DNA of 64,000 nucleotides, from contig OZ022503.1 in assembly GCA_963989385.1 (NCBI GenBank), positions 48,234,858-48,298,857 of the forward strand, written 5' to 3'. This DNA is from Ctena decussata. Its lineage: Eukaryota > Mollusca > Bivalvia > Lucinida > Lucinidae. Shown here one piece after another: positions 1-11,600 of this stretch; the first letter of the stretch is position 1; each line of letters begins with the position of its first letter. The position numbers were made by a program, and so were the translations under genes. A model generated the notes under the pieces. That model was not told where the DNA came from. It ran no database searches and saw only the letters and a list, made by a program, of their open reading frames with translations.

Positions 1-1455
1 CCAAAATCTTCAAAACTTTCCATGAAATCTTATGTTCTACCATTTTCCCATATTTGACCATGCCACAAAAAAGGTCAAGGTAAACCAAAGGTCATTATTT
101 GAACAGTATTGGTAATACTTCAGTACTCCATGCGACTTACCAAGTTTCAAGGCCATCGGTCTATTTGTTCTTGAGAAAAAAGTATTAAAGTTTTATATGA
201 TAAATGGGTATGGCGGCCCCGTTCATCATGTGACCTGGACTGTTTGAACAAATTTTCATTCCCTCAACCCCTGGAGACTCTATATGAAAATTGGTTGAAA
301 TTTGGCTTTTGAGATAATGTATGAAAATGTCAAAATAAGAGAGACCAGGGTCAAAAGTCAAAAACTGGCCTTGACCTCTTGTACTCATAATTCTTCATGA
401 CCTCAGTAAGATGAGTGTATATACCAAGTTTTAGGCCAAAATCTTCAAAATTTCCCATAAAATCTATGTTCTAGCATTTTCCCATATTTGAACTTGCTGT
501 AGAAAAGGACAAGGTCAATCAAAGGTCATAATTTGAACAACCTTGAAGGAACTTGAGTACCCGATACTACTTATCAAGTTTGAAGGTCATTGGCAAATTG
601 GTTCTTTCGAAGAATTTTTTAAAGGTCTTTGTCATATATGGGCATGGTGGCCATGTTAATTATGTGACCTGGATCGTTTGAACAACGTTTTGTTCTCTCA
701 AGCCCTGGAGGCTCACAAATGAATTTTGGTTACAATTGGCCCAGTGGCTTTTGAGATGATGTTTGAAAATGTCAAAATATAAGAGACCTGGGTCAAAGGT
801 CAAAGAATGACCTTGACTTTTTGTACTCGTAAACTTCATGTACTCATTAAAATGACTGTATTTACCAATTTCTCATATGTTCAAAACTTACCATGAAACA
901 TTATGTTCTAGCATTTCCACATATTTGACCTTGCCATAAGAAAGGTCAAGGTCAACCTTAGATCATCATTTGAACAATCTTGGTAGTACTTGAGTACTTT
1001 ATGCTACATACCAAATTTCAAGGCCATTGGTCTATTGGTTCTGCAGAAGTTTTTTGAAGCTTTTTACCATATATGGTTGTGGCAGCCATGTTGGTCATGT
1101 GACCTGGACCGTTTGAACAAATTTTTTATCCATCAACCTCTGGAGACTCTATGTGAAATTTGGTTACAATTGGCCCAGTGGCTTTTGAGGAGATGTTTAA
1201 AATTGTTCAAAACACGAGAGAAAGAATGACCTTGATCTCTTGTACTCATAAATCTTCATGTACTCAGTAAGATGGCTGTACGCACCAATCTTTAGCCCAA
1301 AATCTTCAACGGTTTCCAAGATATCAGATGTTCTAGCATTTTTCCATATAAAAGCACAAGGAAGCAAATTTGACCTTGCCGTAAAATACAGTCAAAATCA
1401 GCCCAATGTAATAAGGACGAGTTACACTTTACTATTGCAATGTGCCCACTGAAAA
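1..1455. repeat. Tandem array, period about 435 bp
   Basis: Diverged tandem copies of a unit of about 435 bp. The same phrase (AAAATCTTCAAAA..TTCC) recurs near 1, 436, 878 and 1297, and the phrase CATGTGACCTGGA recurs at similar spacing. The first copy is cut by the window edge. The unit resembles the 3' part of the composite element at 29690-29983, so this may be the inside of a large repeat-filled element. Short open frames here are chance frames in the repeat. Confidence 0.8.
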
Positions 1456-1667
1456 GGCCGATTTTCGAAGGTAGGCAGATAACCACAAAAATATGAAGAA
1501 ATGTTAGCTATTTGTTTCTAGTTTATTCTGTACGATTTCATTTTCCGGTATTTTAATGCATTTTATGTTAATTTTGCGATTGAATACATGTACTGTCTGC
1601 AACATTTAACATTGAGCCTATGGGAATTTTAACTATCAACGTCCACTATGCATCCAAATTTCACTTC

Positions 1668-1766
1668 ATCCTACCCTCGTAACCACTACAATTTTTATAT
1701 ATAATTATTCCTCATATACATATTCATCATAATCGGGTTATATAACGGTGGTTACGAGGGTAGGAG
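1668..1766. repeat. Short foldback element
   Basis: Inverted repeat with arms CCTACCCTCGTAACCAC and its complement around an AT-rich centre of about 55 bp. Probably a small MITE-like hairpin; no duplication of flanking bases could be assigned. Confidence 0.65.
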
Positions 1767-1961
1767 TAAACGAAAAATAAAATTTTTGGGTAAATTTTCA
1801 TGTATCCAACGCTAGGACTAAAGGATTTATATCAAAATCGCAGCAGCATATTTTGTAACTGATAGAAAATAGTGGCATTATTCGACTCAGCACATCTTTC
1901 TTAAAGTGTTCATTTTTGTAGTATGTGTTCGTAATGCCCTTACCAAGGATTCCGTGGGTGT

Positions 1962-2007
1962 GTGTGGTGGTGGTGGTGGTGGTGGGGGGGGGGGGGGGGG
2001 GGGGGGG
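1962..2007. repeat. TG/TGG microsatellite and poly-G run
   Basis: GTGTGTG passes into a TGG run and then a long G run. The apparent proline-rich frame on the other strand is an artefact of this repeat. Confidence 0.9.
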
Positions 2008-2394
2008 AAGGGGGGCGCAGCGCAAGGCATGCGTATCGGTATGGCGTAATATGCGTATGTAAGGCGTTAGACTGAATGTCCTCCATCATCATGCTGTGAT
2101 ATAACCTCTGATGTTATAATGTTGCGACGTGGTCAGATGATGTATTCCTCTGCCTGAAAGCTGATGCATTCTAAAATTCTGTGACCTTGAATTTTGGTCC
2201 ACTAACTTTGTATGAAAAGTTACTTGGATGAGCTGTTTCCTTACCTCTTTTGATACCTTTGCATTGGGGTAAGAGTGCTGATATTTACTCAGATCATATC
2301 CATTAAATGTAGGAACTGCAAAGCATCCATGCATACTGAGTCTTTAAACTTTATGCATGGACCAGGATTTTCGCTTATTTCTCAACACGGTTTT

Positions 2395-2495
2395 TGGATT
2401 TGCAACATAATAACAAATAGTCGGTCAGTCAAACGATGCAAAAAACAATCCTCATACTATTTGTAGGTTTCTGTGACATATATTTAAATTCACTG
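2395..2495 (+). other. Paralogue of the giant element's insertion site, uninterrupted
   Basis: This stretch matches the left flank of the 24-kb element (about 4520-4554) up to ATACT at 2454-2458, and then matches the right flank (28866 on) with ATACTATTTGTAGGT identical. It therefore contains one ATACT and no element. It appears to be a local duplicate of the target sequence and acts as a related empty site. Confidence 0.6.
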
Positions 2496-2504
2496 TTTTT
2501 TAGC

Positions 2505-4479
2505 TCACCTGAGCCATAGGCTCAGGGTGAGCTATTGTGATCACCCAGTGTCCGTCGTCCGTCGTGCGTCGTGCGTCGTGCGTCGTCAACAATTTGCTTT
2601 AAATGACATCTTCTCTGAAACTGCTAGGCCTAGGGCTTTGATATTTGGTATGAAGCATTGCCTAGTGGTCCTCTACCAAGTTTGTTCAAATGGTGGCCCC
2701 AGGGTCCAAAATGGGCCTGCGGCAGGGGGTCTTGGGTTCGAAACTAAAAAATACTTAAAAAATCTTCTTCTCCAGAACTGCTTTGCTCAGATGCTTGAAA
2801 TTTGCTATGTAACATTGCCTAGTGGTCCTCTACCAAGTTTGTTCAAATGGTGGCCCCAGGGTCCAAAATGGCCCTGGGGCAGGGGGTCTTGGGTTCGAAA
2901 CTAAAAAATACTTAAAAATCTTCTTCTCCAGATCTGCTTGGCTCAGAGGCTTGAAATTTGGTATGAAGCATTGCCTAGTGGTCCTCTACCAAGTTTGTTC
3001 AAATGGTGGCCCCAGGGTCCAAAATGGCCCTGGGGCAGGGGGTCTTGGGTTTGAAACAAAAAGATACTTAAAAATCTTCTTCTCCAGAACTGCTTGGCTC
3101 AGAGGCTTGAAATTTGGTATGAAGCATTGCCTAGTGGTCCTCTACCAAGTTTGTTCAAATGGTGGCCCCAGGGTCCAAAATGGCCCTCGGGCAGGGGGTC
3201 TTGGGTTCGAAACTAAAAAATACTTAAAAATCTTCTTCTCCAGAACCGCTTGGCTCAGATGCTTGAAATTTGGTATGTAACATTGCCTAGTAGTCCTCTA
3301 CCAAGTTTGTTCCAATTGTGGCCCCAGGGTCCAAAATGGCCCTGGGGCAGGGGGTCTTGGGTTCGAAACTAAAAGATACTTAAAAATCTTCTTCTCCAGA
3401 ACTGCTTGGCTCAGAGGCTTGAAATTTGGTATGAAGCATTGCCTAGTGGTCCTCTACCAAGTTTATTCAAATGGTGGCCCCAGGTTCCAAAATGGCCCTG
3501 GGGCAGGGGATCTTGGGTTCGAAACTAAAAAATACTTAAAAATCTTCTTCTCCAGAACTGCTTGGCTCAGATGCTTGAACTTTGGTATGGAACATTGCCT
3601 AGTGGTCCTCTACCAAGTTTGTTTAAATGGTGGCCCCAGGGTCCAAATTGGCCCTGGGGCAGGGGATCTTGGGTTTCGGAACTAAAAGATACTGATAAAT
3701 CTTCTTCTCCAGATCTGCTTGGCTCAGATGCTTGAAATTTGGTATGTAGCATTGTCTAGTAGTCCTCTACCAAATTTGTTCAAATGGTGGCCCCAGGGTC
3801 CAAAATGGCCCTGGGGCAGGGGTCTTTGGTTCGAAACTAAAAAATACTTAAAAATCTTCTTCTCCAGAACTGCTTGCCTCAGATGCTTGAAATTTGGTAT
3901 GTTACATTGCCTAGTGGCCCTCTATCAAGTTTGTTCAAATGGTGGCCCCAGGGTCCAAAATGGCCCCAGGGCAGGGAGTCCCAGGTTTGAACCATAGAAA
4001 TACATAGAAAAATATTAAAAAATCATCTACTTCAGAACTGCAAGGCTCAGATGCTTGAAATTTGGTATGTAGCTTTGCCTAGTAGTCTTTTACCAAGTTT
4101 GTTCAAATGATGACCCCAGGGTCTAATATGGCCCCACCCTAGGGGGTCCTGGGTTTGAACCATAGAAATACATAGCAAAATATTCAAAAATCTTCTTCCT
4201 CAGAACCACTTGGCTCAGATGCTTGAAATTTAGTATGTAGCATTGCCTAGTGGTCCTTTACCAAAATTATTCAAATGATGGCCACAGGGTCCAAAATGGC
4301 CCAGCCCCAGGGGGTCCAGGGTTTGAACCATAGCAATACATAGAAAAATATTCAAAAATCTTCTTCAAAACCATTTGGAAGTGGTTGCAAACTATCAGGT
4401 TTGTTAAATGATGACCCTTGTTTGACCTTTAGCCTTTTTGGTCAGGTGAGCGATTCAGGGCCTCTTGGCCCTCTTGTTT
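2505..4479 (-). mobile_element. Composite element with 157-bp tandem repeats
   Basis: One end is a near-perfect hairpin (GCTCACCTGAGCC, then its complement with one extra G), followed by a GTCCGTCGTCC-rich stretch. The middle is about 12 tandem copies of a roughly 157-bp unit, each marked by the phrase TGGTGGCCCCAGGGTCC, diverging toward the far end. The other end has a short hairpin AGGGCC-TCTT-GGCCCT just before CTTGTTTC. The same two end types occur at 54690-56027. Bivalve elements with central tandem repeats are known, some of them Helitron-related, but assignment to that class is only inference. Open frames within are repeat translations. Confidence 0.7.
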
Positions 4480-4554
4480 CTTATATTTTCAACATTATAT
4501 ATGCATCCTACTAAAGACAATGGTTCAGTCAGACATTGCAAATGACATCATACT

Positions 4555-4639
4555 CACACTGGTCTGGCATTCAACACGGGTAACGAAGACAACGTCCAGG
4601 TTTCGTAATTCCTACGTCTAGCCAACGACGAAAATGGCG
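4555..4639 (+). repeat. Left terminal inverted repeat of the giant element
   Basis: 85 bp, identical to the reverse complement of 28781-28865. The terminus is CACACTGGTCTGG, preceded by the target duplication ATACT at 4550-4554. Weaker similarity continues to about 4665 (GGGGGCGAATCGGT). Confidence 0.9.
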
Positions 4640-4722
4640 GATTTTAATGGGGGCGAATCGGTCATAACACATTCAATTATTGATTTTTACGTATTGTAAA
4701 GGGTATCAATTAAGCCAATACT

Positions 4723-4732
4723 CTTACGGACC
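4723..4732 (+). promoter_or_regulatory. Subterminal motif CTTACGGACC, left
   Basis: Begins 168 bp from the left terminus. The reverse complement begins 168 bp from the right terminus (28688-28697). The same motif lies 95 bp from each end of the 408-bp relative. Symmetric placement suggests a transposase-binding site; this is inference from position only. Confidence 0.5.
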
Positions 4733-4869
4733 CCAGAAATTATGCTCGATTTTATTGAGAATATCCAAAAACGGTCACAAAGATGCCCGAGGGAGAAATG
4801 CAAGATCCCGCGAGACAGCTACTGCTGATATCACTGGGGAAAGTAGGATTCTTAGATTCTAGCTCTGTT

Positions 4870-5690
4870 TAACTGCCTTTATCACTATATTCAGCTGCTG
4901 ATTTTTTTATGCGAACTTGGAGCAGTATGAGTAGTTGCCTGTTATGTAAATTTATTTGAATGTCATTGTCTCTATATGCATATATTGCTATTTTTTCATT
5001 ACAACGACCATGCCAACGTAATCAATACAGCGCGGAAATAACGAAGTTAACTTTTATTTCACATTTAAAGTGATTAAACTGCAAAAATGTTTACGTATGG
5101 CGGGTTCAAAAGTGACAGGTGTAATTAACGCGGTACTATAAGCCATAAACATGAAGTGATTCTAAGTCATTCGATGGATATCAGCTGTAAAAGTTCACTT
5201 CAGATGGGGCCTTGCTTTTCAGTGAAACACTAGCGAGTCTAAAACGGGTCAGTTGCGCCACAGAGGCTTGAAATAATAGTTTCTGTATAGCGAACAAAGA
5301 CCTAGCTACTAATTACAATGATTTCCTCGTCAGACTTATATAAAATAAGGTACCCCAAATAGTTTAACCAAGGATTCCTCCCCTTGTATATAAATAAATA
5401 CAATCGGTATCCTTTTACCCATACCAAATCTAATTCTGGCCCCTATGGCGGCGCACACCAGTAAGGAATTTACTGCTTGGTAATTTGTGCAATTGAGTCC
5501 TTATAGCAAACACAGCTGAACCATTATCCATCTTACAATGACAAACAAGTGCAGCGTGAATGAATTATAGCTGGTAAAAACTCACTAGTTGTAAAATTAT
5601 TTTTCATGTCACACACGTGTCCTTAAACGGTTATGGACGGACACATGGTGCCTCATACTGCGGACATGAGAACGTACATCATAGGTGCGG
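4870..5690. other. AT-rich stretch, nothing recognised
   Basis: No long frame, no recognisable repeat arms and no splice-flanked exon that reads convincingly. It lies between the left end of the giant element and a low-complexity tract. Confidence 0.5.
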
Positions 5691-5694
5691 GGAG

Positions 5695-6045
5695 TGTGTG
5701 TGTGTGTGTGGGGGGGGGGAGAATTTTACAACAATTCTACAATTATGTTTCTCGATTACTCTAATAAGTTCTGAATAGTTAGATCCTTTGAATGCTAGGA
5801 ACACATCAAAGAAACGAAAATAGCAGAATTGTTTGAGTCTCTTCTTGACCAGTAATGAAATGTGCATCACCGCCAACGCTCCCACCCCCTGCCCCGATTA
5901 CTCTAATTAGTTCTGAATAGTTAGTTCCTTTATAAGCTAGGAATACTTCAAAGAAATGAAAATAGCAGAATCAATTAGATGAATCTGTTCATGGCCAGTG
6001 ACGAAACGTGCCACATCAACAACGCCCCCGGCCCTTCCCTCTTCC
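5695..6045. repeat. TG/G microsatellite and a roughly 145-bp direct duplication
   Basis: A GTGTGTGTG-G(n) tract is followed by two tandem copies of a roughly 145-bp unit starting near 5749 and 5897 (both contain CGATTACTCTAAT and TTCTGAATAGTTAG). They differ by many point changes. No coding content. Confidence 0.75.
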
Positions 6046-6215
6046 AGCCACGCCACCACCCCACCGCCATTTCCCTAACACCGGCTTGAGCAGATAGACC
6101 CCCCTCCAAAAAAAAAAAATCTAAATGAACTCAATGATCCGAAAGGACCAGAAAATATAATCTGAACTAGTGTAGTCAGTCTTTCCGCAAAACGGTTCCC
6201 CTTTGTTATATAAAT

Positions 6216-6450
6216 GAGCCGCGACACGAGAAAACCAACAATGTGGTTGTGCGGCCAGCGCAGACTCAGATCAGTCTGGCCATCCACCTAGCCCGATCAG
6301 TCTCTTCACTAAGCGCTTAAAGGGTAGCCAAGGGTCTAAGCTACCTTCATGCGGACAGCGAAGACTCTGATCAGACTGGGCGGATGCCCAGGCTGATCTG
6401 TGTCTGCGCTGGGCGCACGACCACATTGTTGGTTTTGTCGTGTCGCGGCT
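6216..6450. mobile_element. Palindromic foldback element, family A, copy 1
   Basis: Begins GAGCCGCGACACGA and ends with its complement TCGTGTCGCGGCT. The whole 235 bp folds on itself: AGACTCAGATCAG near the left is matched by CTGATCTGTGTCT on the right. There is no coding capacity, so it must be non-autonomous. First of 11 near-complete copies in the window. Confidence 0.85.
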
Positions 6451-6937
6451 AAAATATCGGTTGCAGGTTCAGTGTGACGTTGAATCTTTAAAGTGTGACA
6501 CCAAAAGGTGTTGGATTGCAACCATGTTTTTTAATACTTTACTACCCTGATATTATTTTGGTTAGTCTATATCTTAATTAAATTTACTAGGAGTAACCGT
6601 AGTTATTATTTATTTATTTTTGATGTAGAGAGCATGTTAATGTGCTTGAGACAGGTCTTCGAAATGAGTCACAAACAAGCAGTGAAACACGCATGCACTG
6701 TACCAGTGGCGGCCCTTAACGTTACCATGCGCTGATTGATGCATTTTGCAAACCTTTTTTGTGAATTTAAGCTATAAATAATCACTAGCCGTTCTGATAT
6801 TGTGGTCTGTGTCATATTTTGTTCGGATTATAAGTCCAAGTGATTCCACTATGTAAGGGTCAAGCGTCATAGTCCCCCTGAAAAGAAATGATGTGCTGGT
6901 ATGAGGGTGCCTATCAGACTACGCGGGCTATAAACCC

Positions 6938-7117
6938 TGAGGCCACCATTTGAACAAACTTGATTGAGGTCCACTAGACAATGCTTCATACCAAATATCA
7001 AATCCTTAGGCCTAGTGGTTTCAGAGAAGATGTCGTTTAAAGGAAATTGTTGACGACGGACGACGGACACTGGGTGATCACAATAGCTCACCCTGAGCCT
7101 ATGGCTCAGGTGAGCTA
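6938..7117 (+). mobile_element. Terminal fragment of the composite GCTCACC element
   Basis: Matches the 2505-2700 end of the composite element in reverse orientation: part of one repeat unit, the GACGACGGACGACGG stretch, and the closing hairpin ending GGTGAGCTAAAA. The rest of the element is missing. Confidence 0.75.
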
Positions 7118-7289
7118 AAAAATAATAATAATAAAAAAAACGCAGAGTCATTCATAACTTGGGACTGCGGAGGCACTGTAACTATAAAAGAGAAAATATT
7201 CCATCCATCTGCATCCTTTTATCGTAGCAGCCCTAATTTTATAAAGTTATCCAGGACCGAAAGTATGGTATGCTTATTACTTTTGACTC

Positions 7290-7540
7290 GCCCTTTTAGG
7301 GGGGTGGTCGGGTGGTGCGATGGTGCTGTGTGTAACTTCCAGTGCCGGGGCGTCCTACTGATCTGGAATTGTAGGGCAAGGGCCTACTGTGCTTGCACTA
7401 GGTGCGGGTGGGGTGGTTTGGACATTTTTTCTCTCGTCTATCATTTCTCCTCTTTCTCCCTCTCTGGGAGACGGCCCGATATAGACTGAAATACTGTCTC
7501 AAAGGGTCGTTAAAACCAAAACAATCAATCAATCAATCGC
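7290..7540 (+). mobile_element. SINE-like element ending in (AATC)n
   Basis: Has a conserved body (CAGTGCCGGGGCGTCCTA, then GCACTAGGTGCGGG) and a tail AGGGTCGTTAAAACC followed by AATCAATCAATC. Related pieces are at 51595-51765 (minus) and 62195-62265. The short simple-repeat tail and dispersed copies suggest a SINE; the family name is unknown to me. Confidence 0.6.
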
Positions 7541-7974
7541 CCTTTTAGTTGTCGGACAGTCTCACCAGGGATGCGCCAATTCTCGAAAAACTGGGTAAAA
7601 CCTGACATACCTTTACAAAAATCAATGAAAGAAGGTAAGAGTTCACATGATTCGTAATCCCTTGTGTAAATACAGGGCCAACGTCAAAAATAGCCAGTCC
7701 TCATTTCTTTTAAAATCGAGACACATTGGAGATACATCTGAAGCCTCTAAGGTAAGAACGTAGTTTTAAACATTAAACGATGCTTCAAGAGTCCCAGTGA
7801 GTTAAATATTTTTATTTATTTATGCATATAGTTTTGCTTTAAAGTATTGAAATATTGATCACCGTAGTCAAAAGTTTGCACACGTCTTAACAGATTTGAC
7901 GTGTCGATGTAAACCTCAGTCGCTGTGTTTTCTTAATTCCGCTTTCTGGCAAATAGTGCAAAGCATCTTGTCGC

Positions 7975-8100
7975 CTTGAGCATCAACCCCCCCCCCTCCC
8001 CCGCTGTCATTGTAATTGTTAATTTGCACATTGAGCATCACTCCCCCGCCCCCAACCCCCACCCCCGCCCGCCCTTGTCATTGTTAATTTGCACGATGTA
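7975..8100. repeat. C-rich local duplication
   Basis: Two copies of a roughly 60-bp unit (TTGAGCATCA, C-rich block, GTCATTG, TTAATTTGCAC). Proline-rich translation here is not a gene. Confidence 0.65.
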
Positions 8101-8203
8101 TCTGACATTATTATCAACTAATATCAATATCGTTATTTATGCTATCGACCGGAACGATACGATACAAACTAGCTGTTGAGAATTAGGTATTGACCGAGCA
8201 ATA

Positions 8204-8299
8204 TCCCAGCGGGCACATGACGTCGAAACGACGTCGTAGTGACATCGATGCGACGTCAAGTGGCATGGACGTCAGTGCGACGTCATTTGCTCCTGGGAT
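8204..8299. mobile_element. Small ACGTC palindrome, family B, copy 1
   Basis: Termini CCCAGCGGGCACATGACG and CCTGGGA bracket repeated GACGTC half-sites. Same family as 14244, 18789, 25768, 26163 and 39463. Confidence 0.7.
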
Positions 8300-8401
8300 G
8301 GTTTTCGCCAGTATTTATTGTTGGGGTCACTGTTTGGTCATCTATGCATGTTTCGAATTTTTCTTCGGAAAAGTGAAGTTGTAACAATTTAGCATACATA
8401 T

Positions 8402-8583
8402 ACACGGTGGTAATACCGTTTTAGGTACCTACGTTGTTGACCGAGACGGTACTATACATGCCGGCTGTCGACCGAGCTGCATTTGCTGGCGGTTGTCTCG
8501 GTCGACAGCCATTTTTGCACGTTTGGTAAATGAATGGCTTGGTCGACAGCACAGGCAGGGAAACTGGTATTACTACCGTGGTA
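8402..8583. mobile_element. MITE with TACACGGTRGTAATACC ends
   Basis: 182-bp foldback-type element. The left end ACGGTGGTAATACCGTTT pairs with the right end AAACTGGTATTACTACCGT. The middle has repeated GGTCGACAGC-type inverted motifs. It ends 25 bp before the proposed first exon of the zinc-finger gene, so it may supply or disturb its promoter. Confidence 0.65.
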
Positions 8584-8607
8584 TAGCATGAAATACAGGA
8601 TCAGAAG

Positions 8608-11600
8608 ATGGATCTAGGAAACAATGAATACCGTAACAAAAGAATAGAAATGCTGCGCGTTTTCAACGAAGATGACATGGTAAAATATTTGAGGTACTAG
8701 AGATATTTGTCTTTTTGTCTACAAGAAAAGCTTTAAAATCCAACCGAATGTTCTTAAGATGGATGGATTGCAATTTCACGCCCTTTTCAACAGTAATTAG
8801 GTCTTGACGATGGAAATGTGATTATGAAAGGCGGTATGCAACAGCTTCGTTTACGTTTGAAAGATTCCAGCGAGGTTGAACCCAGGACCGCTAGATCAGC
8901 AGGCTAGCGCTTAACCAGCCGAACCACCGGGCCTCAAATGCCTGTAAGAATATCGTCAGTCCGGCTTAATTTAGTGTCAATTACTTTCAACGTTTCCAAA
9001 GTTTTTAACGTAATTCTTTTGTGCTTTTATCATTATCAACCTCCCAAAAGGTAACAAGGCAAATTATTTTTTATTTTACTTAGGACCGCCAGGTCATCAG
9101 ACCAGCGCTACCGTGGCTTTTTCAGTTGTGTTATGGGCTCACCGTATGCTGGCATAGCGTACAACAAACATAATCCATCCCTCACCCTTCGCTGTCTTTA
9201 ATCGTCTCCCATTCGAAAACGTGTGCCTTTACTCACACTGGTCTGGCATTCATCACAGGCAACGAAGGCAACGTACTATAAAACTTGATTTTTTCGCACA
9301 CCTCTTAGATTAATTTCAAACTACTATTCTTACGGACCCGGCAGTTTGTCATACCTCTTAGTCTGACCAGATTTTTGAAGAAATTCCGTCTAGTATAAAT
9401 GCAGTGCTTGAATAAGTTTATTTACCGATCCGTTACCTAGACGTTGTAGGCCAAAATTTGTTTTCAAGCATTTCTTCAATATGCATACGAATTCAATAAA
9501 ACTTTTGATTCCTATTTCAAGAGCCGGGGATCGGATGGTCCGTGAGACTATACTTCTGAAACAAACTTCTCCTGATGAGCGGAACAAGCAAGATTCATGT
9601 ACGTTGTCTTCGTTACCTGTGTTGAATGCCAGACCAGTGTGTTACTGCTTGGTTGTTGATTGCTGGCCCAATAAGGATTCAAACCCACCCCCTTTAGCGC
9701 CATATCTGAGAGTTGAAAGAAACAACAGTCATAGATATGTTTGATTGTTGTCGGCAGACATGGCCTTCACCGTTGATGGTATATCACGACTTAAATTAAA
9801 TATGACGAGAGTAAATTAATGATCCCGTTTTTACAACAATTTACAAATGATTTAGTACCTTGAATTTAAGTATTATTTCTGTAACAAGACCAAATGTGGC
9901 AATAAAAGATGCAATTTCTGACAGTTTGAATTAGGACATAATAGTTGATCATTCAATCAGACTATTATGTTTTCGTAGGTTATCGAAGTTTCATCGTGAC
10001 AGGCCTACGCTGTTCAAGAGTTCTCTTCAAACAAATTAAGATAACAGATCATCCATAAATAAACTGTTGATCAATGAGCTGACTGTTATATTCGATGGAT
10101 GGATAACATGGGGTTTTACGTCCTTTTTAACAGTATTTCAGTCATATCAGGACAATGGGCTCGTGATAATGAAAGGCTGTGTGCAACGGAACCCAGTTTA
10201 CGATAGAAAGAAAACCGCCTACGGCGGGGCTCGAACCCGCGACCGCTAGAGCTTAACCCACTGAGCTACGGGGCTTCTTTTATATATGTACGCCAAAAAG
10301 TACGAAAGCCTAAAACAACAGCCAAGAGAAAGAGAAAAATTAAAATTGAGCCGCGACACGACAAAACCAACAATGTGGTTTTGCGCATCCGCCCAGTCTG
10401 ATCAGAGTCTTCGCTGTCCGCGTGGAGGTAGCTTAGACCCTTCGCTACGATTTGAGCACTTTACGAAGTGTCTGATCAAACTGGATGGATGCCCAGGCTG
10501 ATCTGAGTCTGCGCTGGGCGCACAACCACATTGTTGGTTTTGTCGTGTCGCGGCTCAGATGAGGTTATCGACCTTATGCACAGCTTCGTCACGACAAAAT
10601 CAACAAAGTGGCATGTCCAGCGAAGGCTTAGATCAGCCTGGGCACCCGCCTAGTCTGATCAGAGTATTTGCTGTGTATTAAAAGGGAAGCCAATCTTTCT
10701 TTTCTTTGGCGGGGAAATTATTTACCCTGACGAAATTGTAAAACCTTTGTTTATCCCGTAAACAGTTAGTTTCTGACGGCATTTTGATGCCGTCTGGAAG
10801 AACACGTCATGTCGTTCTAAGTAAAAGGTAAAACTATATAAGAACTTTTCCCATCGAGAAAAAAAAATTTTCTCTATGGACTTGGCGATTTCTTTTCGCC
10901 CATCTATTCTGTTCTACCCAAATTAACCACGTGCTTTCTCAGATCAGTAACTACACAGAATCAGCTCAATTGTTGCAAACAGTCGGCACCTTTGACACCG
11001 ATGTCTCGCAGGGAAAGCTGGGAAATTTTCATTCGGCTTACATCGGCAGTTATTTTTGCACGTTTTACCAAAACTGGATAATACCCATAAGCCGATGCCC
11101 CAAATACACGATAATACCCTCTTACGTGAATGAAATCAGTTCTGGCTTTCATTTGGTTCACAGATACGCAACATTAAGCCCCCCCCCCCCCCCTTCAATA
11201 AAAAAATGGCAATAGCGAGACTGAAGCGAGTCAGTGAATCAACCCAGCTAGACCTGTTATCTTAAGTCTGTAGATTCATGATATGAGCGAATCAGATAAC
11301 AAAGCTTCTGATCAGATTGCATGGATGTGCAAGCTGGTCTGAGTCTTTGCAGTTCGCAGATGCCAGAAGCACCATTTTAATAAGTTGCAGCTCAAATATC
11401 AGTTTTTCTTTGTTTCAGGAAGAAAATGCATCAGTGCGACAAGTGCTGCAAGTCATACGAGAGAAAGAAATCTCTAGATAAGCACATACGTGTGCATGAT
11501 GAACTCAGACCTTTTGTGTGTCACATCTGCACAAAGTCATTTGTATACAAGGACAACTTAAAACAGCACTTAATCACCCACACAGATGCAGCTACTGAAA

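Noticed and set aside
1798..2025. Proline/threonine-rich frame
   Set aside because: Caused by the G and TGG microsatellite.
2527..3997. Several frames of 88-152 codons with repeated phrases
   Set aside because: Translations of the 157-bp tandem repeat; the same phrase recurs in many frames.
10200..10276. Functional tRNA genes at tRNA-like blocks (10200, 17560, 26039, 44880, 39091)
   Set aside because: A and B boxes are present, but arms do not pair fully and each is attached to a repeated body; these are SINE heads.
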